64,000 nt of DNA from Dictyoglomus sp. NZ13-RE01. Its GTDB lineage: Bacteria > Dictyoglomota > Dictyoglomia > Dictyoglomales > Dictyoglomaceae. Below, one piece after another: positions 18,052 to 26,800 of the stretch (position 1 is its first letter; each line of letters begins with the position of its first letter). The position numbers and the translations under genes were made by a program. The stretch covers positions 1 through 64,000 of the forward strand of contig NIRF01000009.1 of the NCBI GenBank assembly GCA_002878375.1, written 5' to 3'. Under the pieces are notes generated by a model. The model was not told the DNA's origin, searched no databases, and was given only the letters and a program-made list of their open reading frames with translations.

Positions 18052-18971
18052 AGGAGTATATAGATTTTTCTGAGGAAGTTAAGACTGCATTAGAGGAGAA
18101 AAAGCCAATTGTTGCTTTGGAGTCTACCATAATAGCCCATGGTATGCCCTATCCTGAGAATATAGAGACTGCAAAAGAGGTTGAAAGAATAATTAGGGAG
18201 GAGGGAGCTGTCCCTGCAACCATTGCCATAATTAAGGGAAAAATAAAGATAGGATTAAAGGATGAGGACTTGGAGTTTATAGGCAGATCAAAGGATGTTA
18301 TTAAAGCAAGCAGAAGAGATATTCCTATAGCCATTGCAAAGAAGTTAAGTGCATCAACAACAGTATCTGCTACCATGATTTGTGCAGATCTTGCTAATAT
18401 AAAAATTTTTGTAACAGGAGGAATAGGTGGAGTTCATAGGGGAGCAGAAGAAACCTTTGATATCTCTGCAGACTTAGAAGAACTTTCAAGGACCAATATC
18501 GCAGTAGTATGCTCTGGGGCAAAATCCATATTAGACCTTCCTCGTACCTTAGAGTATTTGGAGACAAAAGGGGTGCCTGTCATTGGATTTAAAACCATTG
18601 AATTTCCTGCCTTTTATACAAGAAGTAGTGGACTTTTCTTAGATTATAGGGCGGAATCAGAGGAAGAGGTAGCAAGAATTTTAAAAACAAAGTGGGACTT
18701 GGGACTTTCTGGAGGTGTAGTTATTGCTAATCCTATCCCAGAAGAATACTCCTTAGATAAAAAATATATGGATGAAATTATTGAGAAAGCTATTAAGGAG
18801 GCAGAAAGAAGGGGAGTAAGAGGGAAGGCACTCACTCCATTCCTTCTGGATAAAATTAAGGAGCTAACAGGCGGAGAAAGCCTAAAAGCAAATATAGAAC
18901 TTGTTAAGAATAATGCAAAAGTTGGAGCAAGAATTTCAATAGAGTTTAATAGGTTGGTTTTAAGAGATTAG
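18048..18971 (+). CDS. psuG: Pseudouridine-5'-phosphate glycosidase
   Basis: A 307-residue enzyme that splits the C-C glycosidic bond of pseudouridine 5'-phosphate to uracil and ribose 5-phosphate. The family signature VALESTIIAHGMPYPEN is at about residues 23-39, with FVTGGIGGVHRGAEETFDIS (about 123-142) and GFKTIEFPAFYTRSSGL (about 184-200) in the active site. Its ATG overlaps the psuK stop (ATGA), so kinase and glycosidase are coupled. A strong bidirectional terminator follows. Confidence 0.95.
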   Translation: MKEYIDFSEEVKTALEEKKPIVALESTIIAHGMPYPENIETAKEVERIIREEGAVPATIAIIKGKIKIGLKDEDLEFIGRSKDVIKASRRDIPIAIAKKLSASTTVSATMICADLANIKIFVTGGIGGVHRGAEETFDISADLEELSRTNIAVVCSGAKSILDLPRTLEYLETKGVPVIGFKTIEFPAFYTRSSGLFLDYRAESEEEVARILKTKWDLGLSGGVVIANPIPEEYSLDKKYMDEIIEKAIKEAERRGVRGKALTPFLLDKIKELTGGESLKANIELVKNNAKVGARISIEFNRLVLRD

Positions 18972-18986
18972 TAAAATTAATGAAAA

Positions 18987-19015
18987 AACCTCCCCAAAAT
19001 TTTTTTGGGGAGGTT
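18987..19015. terminator. Bidirectional terminator between psuG and the convergent lyase gene
   Basis: AACCTCCCC and GGGGAGGTT form a 9-bp stem (extended by A-T pairs inward), with A runs on the left and T runs on the right, so it can terminate both the psuKG operon and the leftward lyase operon. Confidence 0.88.
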
Positions 19016-19022
19016 AATTTTT

Positions 19023-20180
19023 TTATGCACTCCTGAAAAGTTTTGTTAGTACGAATTCTTTATGGTTAAGGACTTCTGCACAGGTTAATCTTCCTGAAAT
19101 AACTTTCAGTAAGTAGTTCCAGAGTTTTTCTCCTGCTTCTTCCAAACTTTCTTCCAATGTCAAAACCTTACTTACGTCAACATCTATGTGTTCACTCATT
19201 GTTTTTACAGTTTTTGGATTTCCAGATATTTTAATTACAGGTATTATAAGATTTCCTACCACGTTTCCTTGTCCTGTTGGGAAGAGGTGTACAACAGCCC
19301 CGCCAGCTGCAAATAGAGTAATAGCCTCTGCTGCAGCAGAAGAGGTATTCATGAAGTAGAGCCCTTTACCTTTAGGAGTCTCTGCCATTTCCAGAACTCC
19401 ATCCACTTTTGCCTTTCCAATTTTTTGAATATTTCCTAAAGCCTTTTCCTCTATGGTACTTAATCCACCTTTAATATTTCCTTCTGTAGGCTGTGAACCT
19501 AAGAGATCAACCCCTTCTCTTTTTATAAATTCTTGATATTCATTGAATATTTCTAAAAATTTTGCTCTTTCTTTTTCGTCTTTAATCCTTTCTGCAATTA
19601 TATGTTCTCCTCCTGTGAGTTCCGATGTTTCCCCAAAGAGAACAGTTCCTCCGAGAGATACTAATTTTTCTACAACTTTTCCTACAGTAGGATTTGCTGC
19701 AAGACCTGAAGTTGTGTCTGATTCTCCACATTTTATACTCATTACAAGCTCTGAAATGTCTACCTCTTCTCTTTCTATTTGTGAGGCATCTTGAACTAAT
19801 TTCATGGCAACTCTTTCTGCTCTTTCAACAGTCTTTAACTCTCCATAACCTTCAATACCAAAAACTTCTACTGGTTTTCCAGTTTTAGCAATACCCTCTG
19901 CAATTTTATTTGCCCAATTCTCTTCTATTCCAATTACTATGGCGGAAGCTATATTGGGATTAGCTCCAGTCCCTATCATAGTACGGAAAAATAAGTCTAA
20001 ATCTCTTCCAAATTGAAGTCTTCCATAAGGATGTGTAACAGGAAGGGTTCCTGAGATTGCTTGGCATACCTTTTCTACAGCAGCATTAGATATGTCATCA
20101 ACAGAAATAACTGCAACATAATTTCTTACTCCCACTCTTCCATCTGGTCTTCTATACCCTTTAAAGGTTATTCTTTCCAT
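19023..20180 (-). CDS. UxaA/SuyB-family lyase, large subunit (candidate sulfolactate sulfo-lyase beta)
   Basis: A 385-residue member of the altronate/galactarate dehydratase superfamily lacking the fused N-terminal SAF domain, which is a separate gene upstream. Start is ATG 20180, eight bases after AGGAGG; the earlier GTG overlaps that ribosome binding site. It opens with FKGYRRPDGRVGVRN. The segments HPYGRLQFGRDLDLFFRT (about 46-63) and IKCGESDTTSGLAANPTVG (about 148-166) remind me more of SuyB, the large subunit of (2R)-3-sulfolactate sulfo-lyase, than of UxaA, which usually has CGGSD; this is from memory, not a search. SuyAB splits sulfolactate to pyruvate and sulfite. The length (about 385) also fits SuyB rather than the roughly 495-residue fused UxaA. 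A split altronate or galactarate dehydratase is the alternative. Confidence 0.68.
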   Translation of the reverse strand: MERITFKGYRRPDGRVGVRNYVAVISVDDISNAAVEKVCQAISGTLPVTHPYGRLQFGRDLDLFFRTMIGTGANPNIASAIVIGIEENWANKIAEGIAKTGKPVEVFGIEGYGELKTVERAERVAMKLVQDASQIEREEVDISELVMSIKCGESDTTSGLAANPTVGKVVEKLVSLGGTVLFGETSELTGGEHIIAERIKDEKERAKFLEIFNEYQEFIKREGVDLLGSQPTEGNIKGGLSTIEEKALGNIQKIGKAKVDGVLEMAETPKGKGLYFMNTSSAAAEAITLFAAGGAVVHLFPTGQGNVVGNLIIPVIKISGNPKTVKTMSEHIDVDVSKVLTLEESLEEAGEKLWNYLLKVISGRLTCAEVLNHKEFVLTKLFRSA

Positions 20181-20182
20181 CT

Positions 20183-20470
20183 TTACCACCTCCTACTCTT
20201 AATGTTATGTACATGTACATGCTGTCCCTTTTTAATATTTTCTTTGGCTTCGCCAATTATTTCTCCATACTTAACTACAAGTTCTCCCTTGTTAATATCC
20301 TGAAGAGCTATTTTGTGTCCCAATGGGATATTATCTAAAGCTTCCAATTCTATCCATTTTCCTGCCTCTAAGTAGTATCCTTTTACTTTTTCTCCTTTTT
20401 CTATATCTGCAACAGCAACTCCCACATTATCTTTTTCGTGATGAACAAGAAATTTATGCTCCATACTCAC
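20183..20470 (-). CDS. SAF-domain small subunit of the UxaA/SuyA-type lyase (candidate sulfolactate sulfo-lyase alpha)
   Basis: A 95-residue SAF-domain protein. It contains PLGHKIALQDINKGELVVKYG (about 49-69) and ends GQHVHVHNIKSRRW, both typical of UxaA N-terminal domains and SuyA. It starts at GTG 20470 (or ATG 20464) just after GGAGG, overlapping the regulator's stop, and ends two bases before the large-subunit ATG. Regulator, small subunit and large subunit therefore form one tight leftward operon. As a stand-alone small subunit it matches the SuyA arrangement, but split altronate dehydratases also have it. Confidence 0.7.
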   Translation of the reverse strand: MSMEHKFLVHHEKDNVGVAVADIEKGEKVKGYYLEAGKWIELEALDNIPLGHKIALQDINKGELVVKYGEIIGEAKENIKKGQHVHVHNIKSRRW

Positions 20471-21165
20471 TTAACCTCCTTCATGGAAATTTTTTCAAGG
20501 TAATTTTTTAATGCTACTTCTCGAGTGTTTCTAATATGGATTCTCATATATTCCTCTGCAAGATCTGGATTCCTTTCTTCAAGAGCCTTGATTATATTTT
20601 TGTGTTCTTTTAGAGATGCGTCCGCTCTACCAGGAATATTTATAGAGCTCGTCATTAGAAGCCTTATCTGACTTCTAATGTTTTCAAGTATTTTAAAAAG
20701 TCTCTTATTCCCACTTTTATCCCAAATAGTTTTGTGAAATTTCTCATCAATATCAGAATATTTTTTTAGTTTGTCCTGGGAGATATATTTTTCTCCCTCA
20801 TCAATAAGTTCTTTCAAGGTTTTTAATGTGTCTTCATCTATATTTTCACAAAGTTTTCTTACTGCAAAGCCTTCCAATACCTCTCTTAATTCATAAATCT
20901 CAATGGCATCTTCAATACTTATTTTGGCTACAAACATTCCTCTTCTTGGTATATTTTCTACTAAACCCTCTCTTTCCAATCTTACTAAAGCTTCTTTAAC
21001 TGGGGTTCTACTGATGTTCAATTCATTACATAGCATGTCTACAGTGAGTTTTGTGCCAGGTGGAAATTGACCTGAGATTATTGCCTCCCTGATGTTTTCA
21101 TAAGCTCTAATTGATATTAATGTTTCTTGAATTGGCTTCAAATTTTTTATTTTCCCTCCTTTCAT
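20467..21165 (-). CDS. GntR/FadR-family transcriptional regulator
   Basis: A regulator with an N-terminal winged helix (AYENIREAIISGQFPPG, then LNISRTPVKEALVRLEREGL) and a C-terminal all-helical FCD effector domain (about 90-225; DIDEKFHKTIW and SLKEHKNIIKALEERN carry probable metal/ligand residues). The start needs care. The promoter -10 lies at 21181-21176, so longer forms beginning at TTG 21204 are excluded. ATG 21165 would be almost leaderless, while TTG 21141 follows AAAGGAGGG at a long 12-13 base spacing. It is divergent from the catabolic operon and probably represses both promoters through the repeats at 21182-21222. The effector may be a pathway acid such as sulfolactate. Confidence 0.88.
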   Translation of the reverse strand: MKGGKIKNLKPIQETLISIRAYENIREAIISGQFPPGTKLTVDMLCNELNISRTPVKEALVRLEREGLVENIPRRGMFVAKISIEDAIEIYELREVLEGFAVRKLCENIDEDTLKTLKELIDEGEKYISQDKLKKYSDIDEKFHKTIWDKSGNKRLFKILENIRSQIRLLMTSSINIPGRADASLKEHKNIIKALEERNPDLAEEYMRIHIRNTREVALKNYLEKISMKEVK

Positions 21166-21175
21166 TTTTTCTTCA

Positions 21176-21204
21176 ATTATACATTTTAAATTTAAAATTT
21201 TCAA
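21176..21204 (-). promoter_or_regulatory. Leftward promoter for the regulator-lyase operon
   Basis: Leftward TTGAAA (21204-21199), exactly 17 bases, then TATAAT (21181-21176). The spacer holds one copy of the 13-base repeat CATTTTAAATTTA. Confidence 0.8.
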
Positions 21205-21222
21205 CTTGACATTTTAAATTTA
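21182..21222. promoter_or_regulatory. Two direct 13-bp repeats in the divergent promoters: probable FadR-type operator
   Basis: CATTTTAAATTTA occurs at 21182-21194 and again at 21210-21222, in the same orientation and 28 bases apart, which is close to three helical turns at about 9.3 bases per turn only loosely. One copy fills the spacer of the leftward promoter and the other fills the spacer of the rightward promoter. Each copy contains the near-palindrome TTTAAATTTA. Binding of one regulator would shut both operons. Confidence 0.6.
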
Positions 21223-21234
21223 GATTGATAGAAT
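21206..21234 (+). promoter_or_regulatory. Rightward promoter for the catabolic operon
   Basis: Perfect TTGACA (21206-21211), 17-base spacer, TAGAAT (21229-21234). The start of transcription near 21241 leaves a short leader containing AAGGAGAGGAG before ATG 21270. No further promoter or terminator is evident up to 31236, so eight genes probably share this transcript. Confidence 0.8.
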
Positions 21235-21269
21235 TTTTTACAAAAAGAAAGGTAAGGAGAGGAGTAATC

Positions 21270-22661
21270 ATGAGGTTAATAAATGTTTATAATCCATACG
21301 ATGGTAGTGTTGTGGATACCATTCCTGAATCGACCCTGGAGGATGTAGAGAAGGCAATAGAAAATGCAGAAAAAGGTAAAAAAATCATGGCGGAGATGAG
21401 CCTATACGAGAGATCCGAAATCCTCAGAAAAACTGCAGAAATCATTGAAAAGAATAAAGAAGATTTTGCTATAACCTTAGTGAAAGAAGTAGGAAAAACA
21501 ATCAAAGAGGCAAGAGTCGAGGTAAGAAGAGCGGTAGAAATTTTTAGATTAGCAAGTGAAGAAGCCAAAAGGATTCATGGCGAAACCCTACCTTTTGATA
21601 GTGTTCTTCATGCGGAAAAAAGAACTGGTTATTTTATGAGGGTTCCTGTAGGTATTATTGCCGCTATTACACCCTTTAATGTGCCTTTGGTTCTTGCTTG
21701 TCATAAAATAGCTCCTGCAATAGCAGGTGGAAATTCTGTAGTATTTAAGCCTTCCACAGCAACACCTCTTGCAGATATTAAATTAGCAAAGGCTTTAGTT
21801 GAGGCTGGACTTCCTCAAGAAGCAATTAATGTGGTCGTTGGTCCTGGAAGTACTGTAGGGGATGCAATTGTTAAGGATAATAGAATAAGAATGATTAGCT
21901 TTACTGGAAGTAAGGATGTGGGCTTAGAAATATTGAAAAAGGCGGGACTTAAAAAGGTTACTTTGGAGCTTGGTTCTAACTCCGCTCTTATCCTTTCTAA
22001 TAAGGGAGACGTTGATTCTGCAGTCTCTGCTACTGTTAAAGGAGGTTATGCAGTAGCTGGACAAGTTTGTATATCCGTACAAAGAGTACTGGTACATAAA
22101 GATAAATTTGATGAGTTTACCAATAAACTTATCGAAGCAGTCAAAAAAATCAAAATTGGCGATCCCATGAGAGAAGATACCGATATGGGTCCCATGATTA
22201 ATGAAGATTCTGCAAGAAGAGTTGAAGAATGGATAAAAGAAGCAGTGGATATGGGTGCAAAAGTAGTTGTAGGAGGAAAGAGAGAAAGAACATTATTTGA
22301 ACCTACAGTAGTAATAAATGTACCTCAGGAAGCAAAACTTTTCCAAAAGGAGGTTTTCGGACCTGTCGTATTAGTTAACTCCTTTAATTCTCTTTCTGAG
22401 GCTATTGAGATGGCAAATAACTCTGAATATGGACTTCAGGCAGGAATATTTACTAATGATATTGAAGAAGCTTTCTATGCCATCAAAAAATTGGAAGTGG
22501 GAGGAGTTATTGTCAATGATGCTCCTTCATATAGAGCGGATTTTATGCCTTATGGTGGTGTAAAGGGAAGTGGTTTAGGAAGAGAAGGAGTAAGGTATGC
22601 TTTAGAAGAAATGACTGAAATAAAAACTATATGTTTTAATCTTAAGGGAGGTGTCTTATGA
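21270..22661 (+). CDS. NAD(P)-dependent aldehyde dehydrogenase (lactaldehyde/sulfolactaldehyde dehydrogenase-like)
   Basis: A 463-residue ALDH-superfamily enzyme. The start is ATG 21270 after AAGGAGAGGAG; longer forms would begin inside the promoter. The general base is E233 in LELGSN and the catalytic thiol is C267 in [24 protein letters not shown] (about 134-148) and KPSTATP shape the cofactor site. By overall character it resembles the lactaldehyde/glyceraldehyde dehydrogenase branch (short, about 460 residues). In context it would oxidise the three-carbon aldehyde released by the next gene's transaldolase: sulfolactaldehyde to sulfolactate if the pathway handles sulfoquinovose, or lactaldehyde to lactate if it handles a 6-deoxysugar. 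Confidence 0.88.
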   Translation: MRLINVYNPYDGSVVDTIPESTLEDVEKAIENAEKGKKIMAEMSLYERSEILRKTAEIIEKNKEDFAITLVKEVGKTIKEARVEVRRAVEIFRLASEEAKRIHGETLPFDSVLHAEKRTGYFMRVPVGIIAAITPFNVPLVLACHKIAPAIAGGNSVVFKPSTATPLADIKLAKALVEAGLPQEAINVVVGPGSTVGDAIVKDNRIRMISFTGSKDVGLEILKKAGLKKVTLELGSNSALILSNKGDVDSAVSATVKGGYAVAGQVCISVQRVLVHKDKFDEFTNKLIEAVKKIKIGDPMREDTDMGPMINEDSARRVEEWIKEAVDMGAKVVVGGKRERTLFEPTVVINVPQEAKLFQKEVFGPVVLVNSFNSLSEAIEMANNSEYGLQAGIFTNDIEEAFYAIKKLEVGGVIVNDAPSYRADFMPYGGVKGSGLGREGVRYALEEMTEIKTICFNLKGGVL

Positions 22662-23302
22662 AAATCTTTCTTGATACAGCAAATATAAGCGAGATAAAGG
22701 ATGCATGGAATTCAGGAATTATAGATGGTGTAACTACAAATCCTACTCACATTTCTAAGGAAAATAAAAAATTTAGAGAATTAGTAGAAGAAATATGCTC
22801 AATTGTAAAGGGTCCTGTAAGTGTGGAAGCTGTAAGTCTTAATGCGGAAGATATTGTGAAGGAAGCAGAAGAGCTTTCAAAAATAGCTCCCAATATTGTT
22901 ATAAAGATTCCAGCTATAAAAGAAGGGATAAAAGCTGCAAAGATTCTCTCAGAAAAGGGGATAAAAACAAATATAACACTTGTCTTTTCACCATCACAGG
23001 CTCTTTTCGCTGCAAAAGCAGGAGCCACTTATGTAAGCCCCTTTGTGGGAAGATTGGATGATATTAGTGAAGATGGAATGAGTCTTGTAGCGGATATAAA
23101 GAAAATATATGCAAATTATGGATTTAAAACAGAAATAATTGTATCCGCAATTAGAAACCCCATGCATGTGGTAAAAGCTGCATTAATTGGGGCGGATGTG
23201 GCAACCATGAGATATGAGATATTGATGTCTCTATTTAAGCATCCTATGACTGACCTTGGTCTCGAGCAATTTTTAAAAGATTGGGAAAAAGTGCCTAAAT
23301 AA
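22658..23302 (+). CDS. Small transaldolase/fructose-6-phosphate aldolase-like protein
   Basis: A 214-residue class I aldolase of the TalC/FSA subfamily. [20 protein letters not shown] with VTTNPTHI is the N-terminal signature, and the Schiff-base lysine is K83 in VIKIP. Family members either transfer dihydroxyacetone between sugars or cleave fructose 6-phosphate. ATG overlaps the dehydrogenase stop (ATGA), so aldehyde producer and consumer are translationally coupled. In transaldolase-type sulfoglycolysis such an enzyme moves the C1-C3 unit of 6-deoxy-6-sulfofructose onto glyceraldehyde 3-phosphate, leaving sulfolactaldehyde. Housekeeping transaldolase is less likely in this cluster. Confidence 0.88.
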   Translation: MKIFLDTANISEIKDAWNSGIIDGVTTNPTHISKENKKFRELVEEICSIVKGPVSVEAVSLNAEDIVKEAEELSKIAPNIVIKIPAIKEGIKAAKILSEKGIKTNITLVFSPSQALFAAKAGATYVSPFVGRLDDISEDGMSLVADIKKIYANYGFKTEIIVSAIRNPMHVVKAALIGADVATMRYEILMSLFKHPMTDLGLEQFLKDWEKVPK

Positions 23303-23304
23303 TT

Positions 23305-24524
23305 ATGTTTAAATATCATCTTCCTTATGGAGAAGGCTTTATAGAGGTTAATGTCCCAAAGGAAGCGGAAGTTTTGAAACCAAACTTCCAGGGGAAGGCT
23401 ATTTCTTTAGAAAAAGAGCTTAAGGAGTCTTTGGAAAAGCCTATTAATTTTCTATCTCTTTCTGAATTTCTTAGAGATAAAAGGGAGATTGCAATAAGTA
23501 TAGAGGATGATACAAGACCTATAGATAATAAAAAGATTCTTAGAGTGTTATTTGATTATCTTAGAGAGAGTGGTATTTATAATAAAAACGTAAAAATTAT
23601 TGTGGCTACAGGTCTTCATAAGGATAATACTAAGTATGATTTTTCTGATATAAGCTATGGATTTTCTGTTGAAGTAATTAAACATGATCCCGACAATAAT
23701 CTCTTTTTCTTTGAAGATGAAAATTTGGGACCTGTTGGGATTAATGAGAATTTTGTAAAAGCAGATGCAAGAATAATTATTGGAGATGTAATTCCACATC
23801 AAATTTTTGGTTTTTCAGGACCACCAAAAAGCATAATTCCAGGTCTTTGTGATAGAAAGACCATAAATTATACCCATAAGCAAGTTTTATATCATGATTT
23901 TAAAGCAGGAAGAAGAGAGAATATTGTTAGAAGATGGGTAGAAGAATTTTCAAGAAAGATTCCTGATATTTTTGCTATTAATATTGTTCAAAATATTAGA
24001 AAGGAAATTGTGGGGTAGCTTCGGGAGAGTTAATAGCATCCTTCCAAAAAGCCATAGAAGAGTCTGAAAAATTATATTGTGTGAAGATTGATAAGATCTA
24101 CGATGTAGTAATTACGTCTCCTGGAGGATACCCAATAGATCAGGATCTATATCAGACCCAAAAAGCTTTTACCCATGCAAGCTATGCTACAAAGGAAAAA
24201 GGCAAAATTATAGTTTTTTCACCTTGCACAAGAGGATGGGGTTCTGAAGACTTTATGAAGATTACAATGAATTTGAAAGATATAGACGAAACAATTAATA
24301 ATCTTAGAGAAAATTTTTCCGTTGGCAAACATAAGCTTCTATTTTTCTTAGAATTAGCTAAAAAATATAATCTTTATCTCTATAGTGACTTCGATTTTTC
24401 TAATTCTCCCTTAACAAAATTTATAAATATTATTTCGGAGAATGATTTATACAAAATCATTTCTACTGATGAAAGTTTGGCTATCTTGATGGGGGGGGGT
24501 GATTTTACAGTTCCAATAATTTAA
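23305..24524 (+). pseudogene. LarA-family (lactate racemase-like, DUF2088) gene with a one-base frameshift
   Basis: Two segments, 23305-24018 and about 24003-24524, encode the N- and C-terminal halves of one LarA-type protein. N-terminal landmarks are IEDDTRPI, IVATGLHKDN and GDVIPHQIFGFSGPPKSI, which include probable nickel-pincer-binding histidines and lysine. The C-terminal half has YDVVITSPGGYPIDQDLYQ. The frame switches within 24000-24018; adding one G to the run at 24012-24015 restores a continuous reading frame. The C-terminus crosses a run of nine G at 24491-24499. Either the gene is recently inactivated, the G run slips, or the sequence has an error. The intact protein could racemise a 2-hydroxy acid such as lactate or sulfolactate; LarA needs cofactor genes (larB, C, E) not seen here. 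Confidence 0.82.
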
Positions 24525-24594
24525 AAGAAAGGAGGGAGAGAAGGCATATTTTAGTTTCCAAAAACCTCAATTACTTTAAAGGGAGGTTAAAAGT

Positions 24595-25896
24595 ATGAAA
24601 AAATTAGTGTTAGGTTTACTTACTTTGTTTCTAATATCTTTAAGCTTTGTTTTAGCCCAAGGAGCTCCTTACAAAACAACAATAAATGTTCTTGTATGGG
24701 ATGATGCCCATACAAAAGCAGTAAAAACTCTAATTCCAGATTTTGAAAAAGCCACAGGTATAAAAGTAAACTTTGTTGCTCTTCCAACAAGATCAGTACT
24801 GGAAAAAGCGGCGATTGGAATTTCTATGGATAGAACCGATTACGACTTAGTCTCTATTGATGAGCCTTTTGTTCCTCAATTTGGAGAATTACTCCTCAAC
24901 TACAATCTCTGGCCACAAGGTAAGGTCTTTCCAAAGGTGGATTTAAAGGATATTGTAGAGGGTGCAGTAAATGCAAGTATGTGGGAAGGCTCTCCAAGAG
25001 GTCTTCCTATAAACGGTAATGTTTACGTTTACATCTATAGAAAAGATCTCTTTGATGATCCAAAGAATAAGGAAGAATTTAAGAAAGAATATGGCTATGA
25101 ACTAAATCCTCCAAATACTTTCAAAGAGCTTCTTGATGTTAGTAGATTTTTTGCAAAGAAACCAAATATGTATGGATTTGGACCATTTACTATAAAGGCA
25201 GAAGGAGTGACAGCTGAAGCAGTGTTTATTTTATCTTCTTTTGGTACTGATATACTAAAGGTGAGTGGTAAAAATGTTAAATTGGTTCTTGACAAGAAAA
25301 AGGCTGTGGATGCAATTAACTTCTATAAGCAACTATTAGAGACAGCTCCTCCAGGAAAACTCTCCTTTGGACATACTGAAAGAATTCAAGCCTTCAATAT
25401 GGGACAAATTGCAGTAATGTTCCAATGGCCTGCTTTAATTCCTAATCATGAAGATCCAAAACAGTCTCTTGTTGCAGGAAAAGTTGGCTATATGGTTCCT
25501 CCTGCAGGTCCTGCTCGAAGAGTAGCAGTTACAGGATGTTGGATTCTTGGAATTCCTAAGGCATCAAAGAATAAGCTTGCTGCAGCAGAATTTGCTTACT
25601 GGTGGGCATCAAAAGAGGCTGGAAGGAAACTAATAGAGGCAGGAATGTCTCCTGTAAGAAAGGATCTATTATCTGATCCAGAACTTCAAAAGACAAGAAA
25701 GTGGTATCAAGCAACTTTAGAAGCCTTTAAATATGGAATAAGCCGTCCAAGATTTAAGGATTATGCAAGAGTATCTGAAGTGATACAAGTTTATTGGACA
25801 AAAGGAATAAGTGGTGAGCTAACTCCAGAACAAGCAGTAGATGCTATGTATAACGAGATAGAAAAAATACTAAAGGAGGGGGGCTATGGTCAATAA
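24595..25896 (+). CDS. Extracellular sugar-binding protein of the catabolic cluster's ABC importer
   Basis: A 433-residue family 1 solute-binding protein with signal peptide (MKKLVLGLLTLFLISLSFVL, cleavage near AQG). A GGGAGGTT precedes the ATG. Features include NVLVWDDAHTKAVKTLIPDFE at the N-terminal lobe and AFNMGQIAVMFQWPALIP in the hinge region. It feeds the two permeases that follow. In this cluster the ligand is probably the glycoside or free sugar processed by the GH31 enzyme and isomerase, but binding-site residues cannot be read from sequence alone. Its last codons overlap the next gene by eleven bases. Confidence 0.9.
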   Translation: MKKLVLGLLTLFLISLSFVLAQGAPYKTTINVLVWDDAHTKAVKTLIPDFEKATGIKVNFVALPTRSVLEKAAIGISMDRTDYDLVSIDEPFVPQFGELLLNYNLWPQGKVFPKVDLKDIVEGAVNASMWEGSPRGLPINGNVYVYIYRKDLFDDPKNKEEFKKEYGYELNPPNTFKELLDVSRFFAKKPNMYGFGPFTIKAEGVTAEAVFILSSFGTDILKVSGKNVKLVLDKKKAVDAINFYKQLLETAPPGKLSFGHTERIQAFNMGQIAVMFQWPALIPNHEDPKQSLVAGKVGYMVPPAGPARRVAVTGCWILGIPKASKNKLAAAEFAYWWASKEAGRKLIEAGMSPVRKDLLSDPELQKTRKWYQATLEAFKYGISRPRFKDYARVSEVIQVYWTKGISGELTPEQAVDAMYNEIEKILKEGGYGQ

Positions 25897-26788
25897 GAAG
25901 ATAAGTCTCTGGCGGGGAAATCCCCGCCAGTTCCTAAATAATGTGCTGTTCCTTGGTCCTGCTATTATTTTCCTTATTTTAATGCTTCTATATCCTCTTG
26001 TCTATTCTTTCTACATGTCTTTACATAAATGGGAGCTTGCTCAAGTAACTCCCCCCTCTTTTATAGGTCTTAAAAACTATATTAATCTCTTTAATGATCC
26101 TTTGTTTTGGAACGCCTTAAAAATACAAGTTATATTTGTAGCTATAGCAATTCCCATTGAGCTTGTGATTGGTCTATTAGTAGCTCTTTTATTCCAAATA
26201 GAGTTTCCAGGCAATAGAACAATGAGAACTTTACTTCTTCTACCCTTCTTTATTCTTCCATCCCTATCAGGAACTACCTGGAGATTTATTCTCCATCCTA
26301 CATATGGTGTTTTTGGAGCTATATATAGGTTCTTAGGAAAAGAGCCTGTGGACTGGCTAAGCAATGGTACTCTCACTTTCATAGCTGTTATTCTTCAAGA
26401 TATTTGGAGAACCTGGCCCTTTATGTTTATCACCCTCTATGCAGCCCTTTCAAATTTTCCTCAGGAGTTAAAAGAGGCAGCTGCAATAGATGGTGCAAAC
26501 AAAGTACAAACCTTTTTTAAGGTAACCCTTCCATTATTGGTACCTTCAATTATAGTAGCCTGTTTCCTTAGATTGATTGATGCGTTACGTATATTCTCTG
26601 AAGTATATGTAATGACCGAAGGTGGTCCAGGAAATGCAACTACATTCTTATCAATCTTTATTTACAAAAATGCCTTTAGATTTTTCCAAATGGGATATGC
26701 GAATGCTGCAGGATATATTCTTACAATTATAGCTTTAACCATAAGCGCTATTGGACTTACAAGAATATTTACAAGAGAAATGTATTAA
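25886..26788 (+). CDS. Sugar ABC transporter permease, MalF type
   Basis: A 300-residue permease with six membrane spans and the EAA loop KEAAAIDGANKVQTFFKVTLP (about 194-214). The ATG at 25886 follows AAGGAGGGG. Its first codons are unusual: bases 25909-25930 form a perfect 10-bp hairpin (CTGGCGGGGA/TCCCCGCCAG) inside the reading frame, encoding the short cytoplasmic lead SLWRGNPRQ. In the window's other importers the hairpin lies between the binding-protein and permease genes, so here the permease gene may have extended over it. Confidence 0.92.
   Translation: MVNKKISLWRGNPRQFLNNVLFLGPAIIFLILMLLYPLVYSFYMSLHKWELAQVTPPSFIGLKNYINLFNDPLFWNALKIQVIFVAIAIPIELVIGLLVALLFQIEFPGNRTMRTLLLLPFFILPSLSGTTWRFILHPTYGVFGAIYRFLGKEPVDWLSNGTLTFIAVILQDIWRTWPFMFITLYAALSNFPQELKEAAAIDGANKVQTFFKVTLPLLVPSIIVACFLRLIDALRIFSEVYVMTEGGPGNATTFLSIFIYKNAFRFFQMGYANAAGYILTIIALTISAIGLTRIFTREMY
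25909..25930 (+). other. Hairpin inside the 5' end of the permease gene
   Basis: CTGGCGGGGA and TCCCCGCCAG are perfect inverted repeats two bases apart. The position just after the binding-protein stop matches the stem-loops at 2660, 34451 and 39847, and suggests the same role in protecting or attenuating the mRNA between binding protein and permease. Confidence 0.75.
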
Positions 26789-26800
26789 AGAGGTGATATT

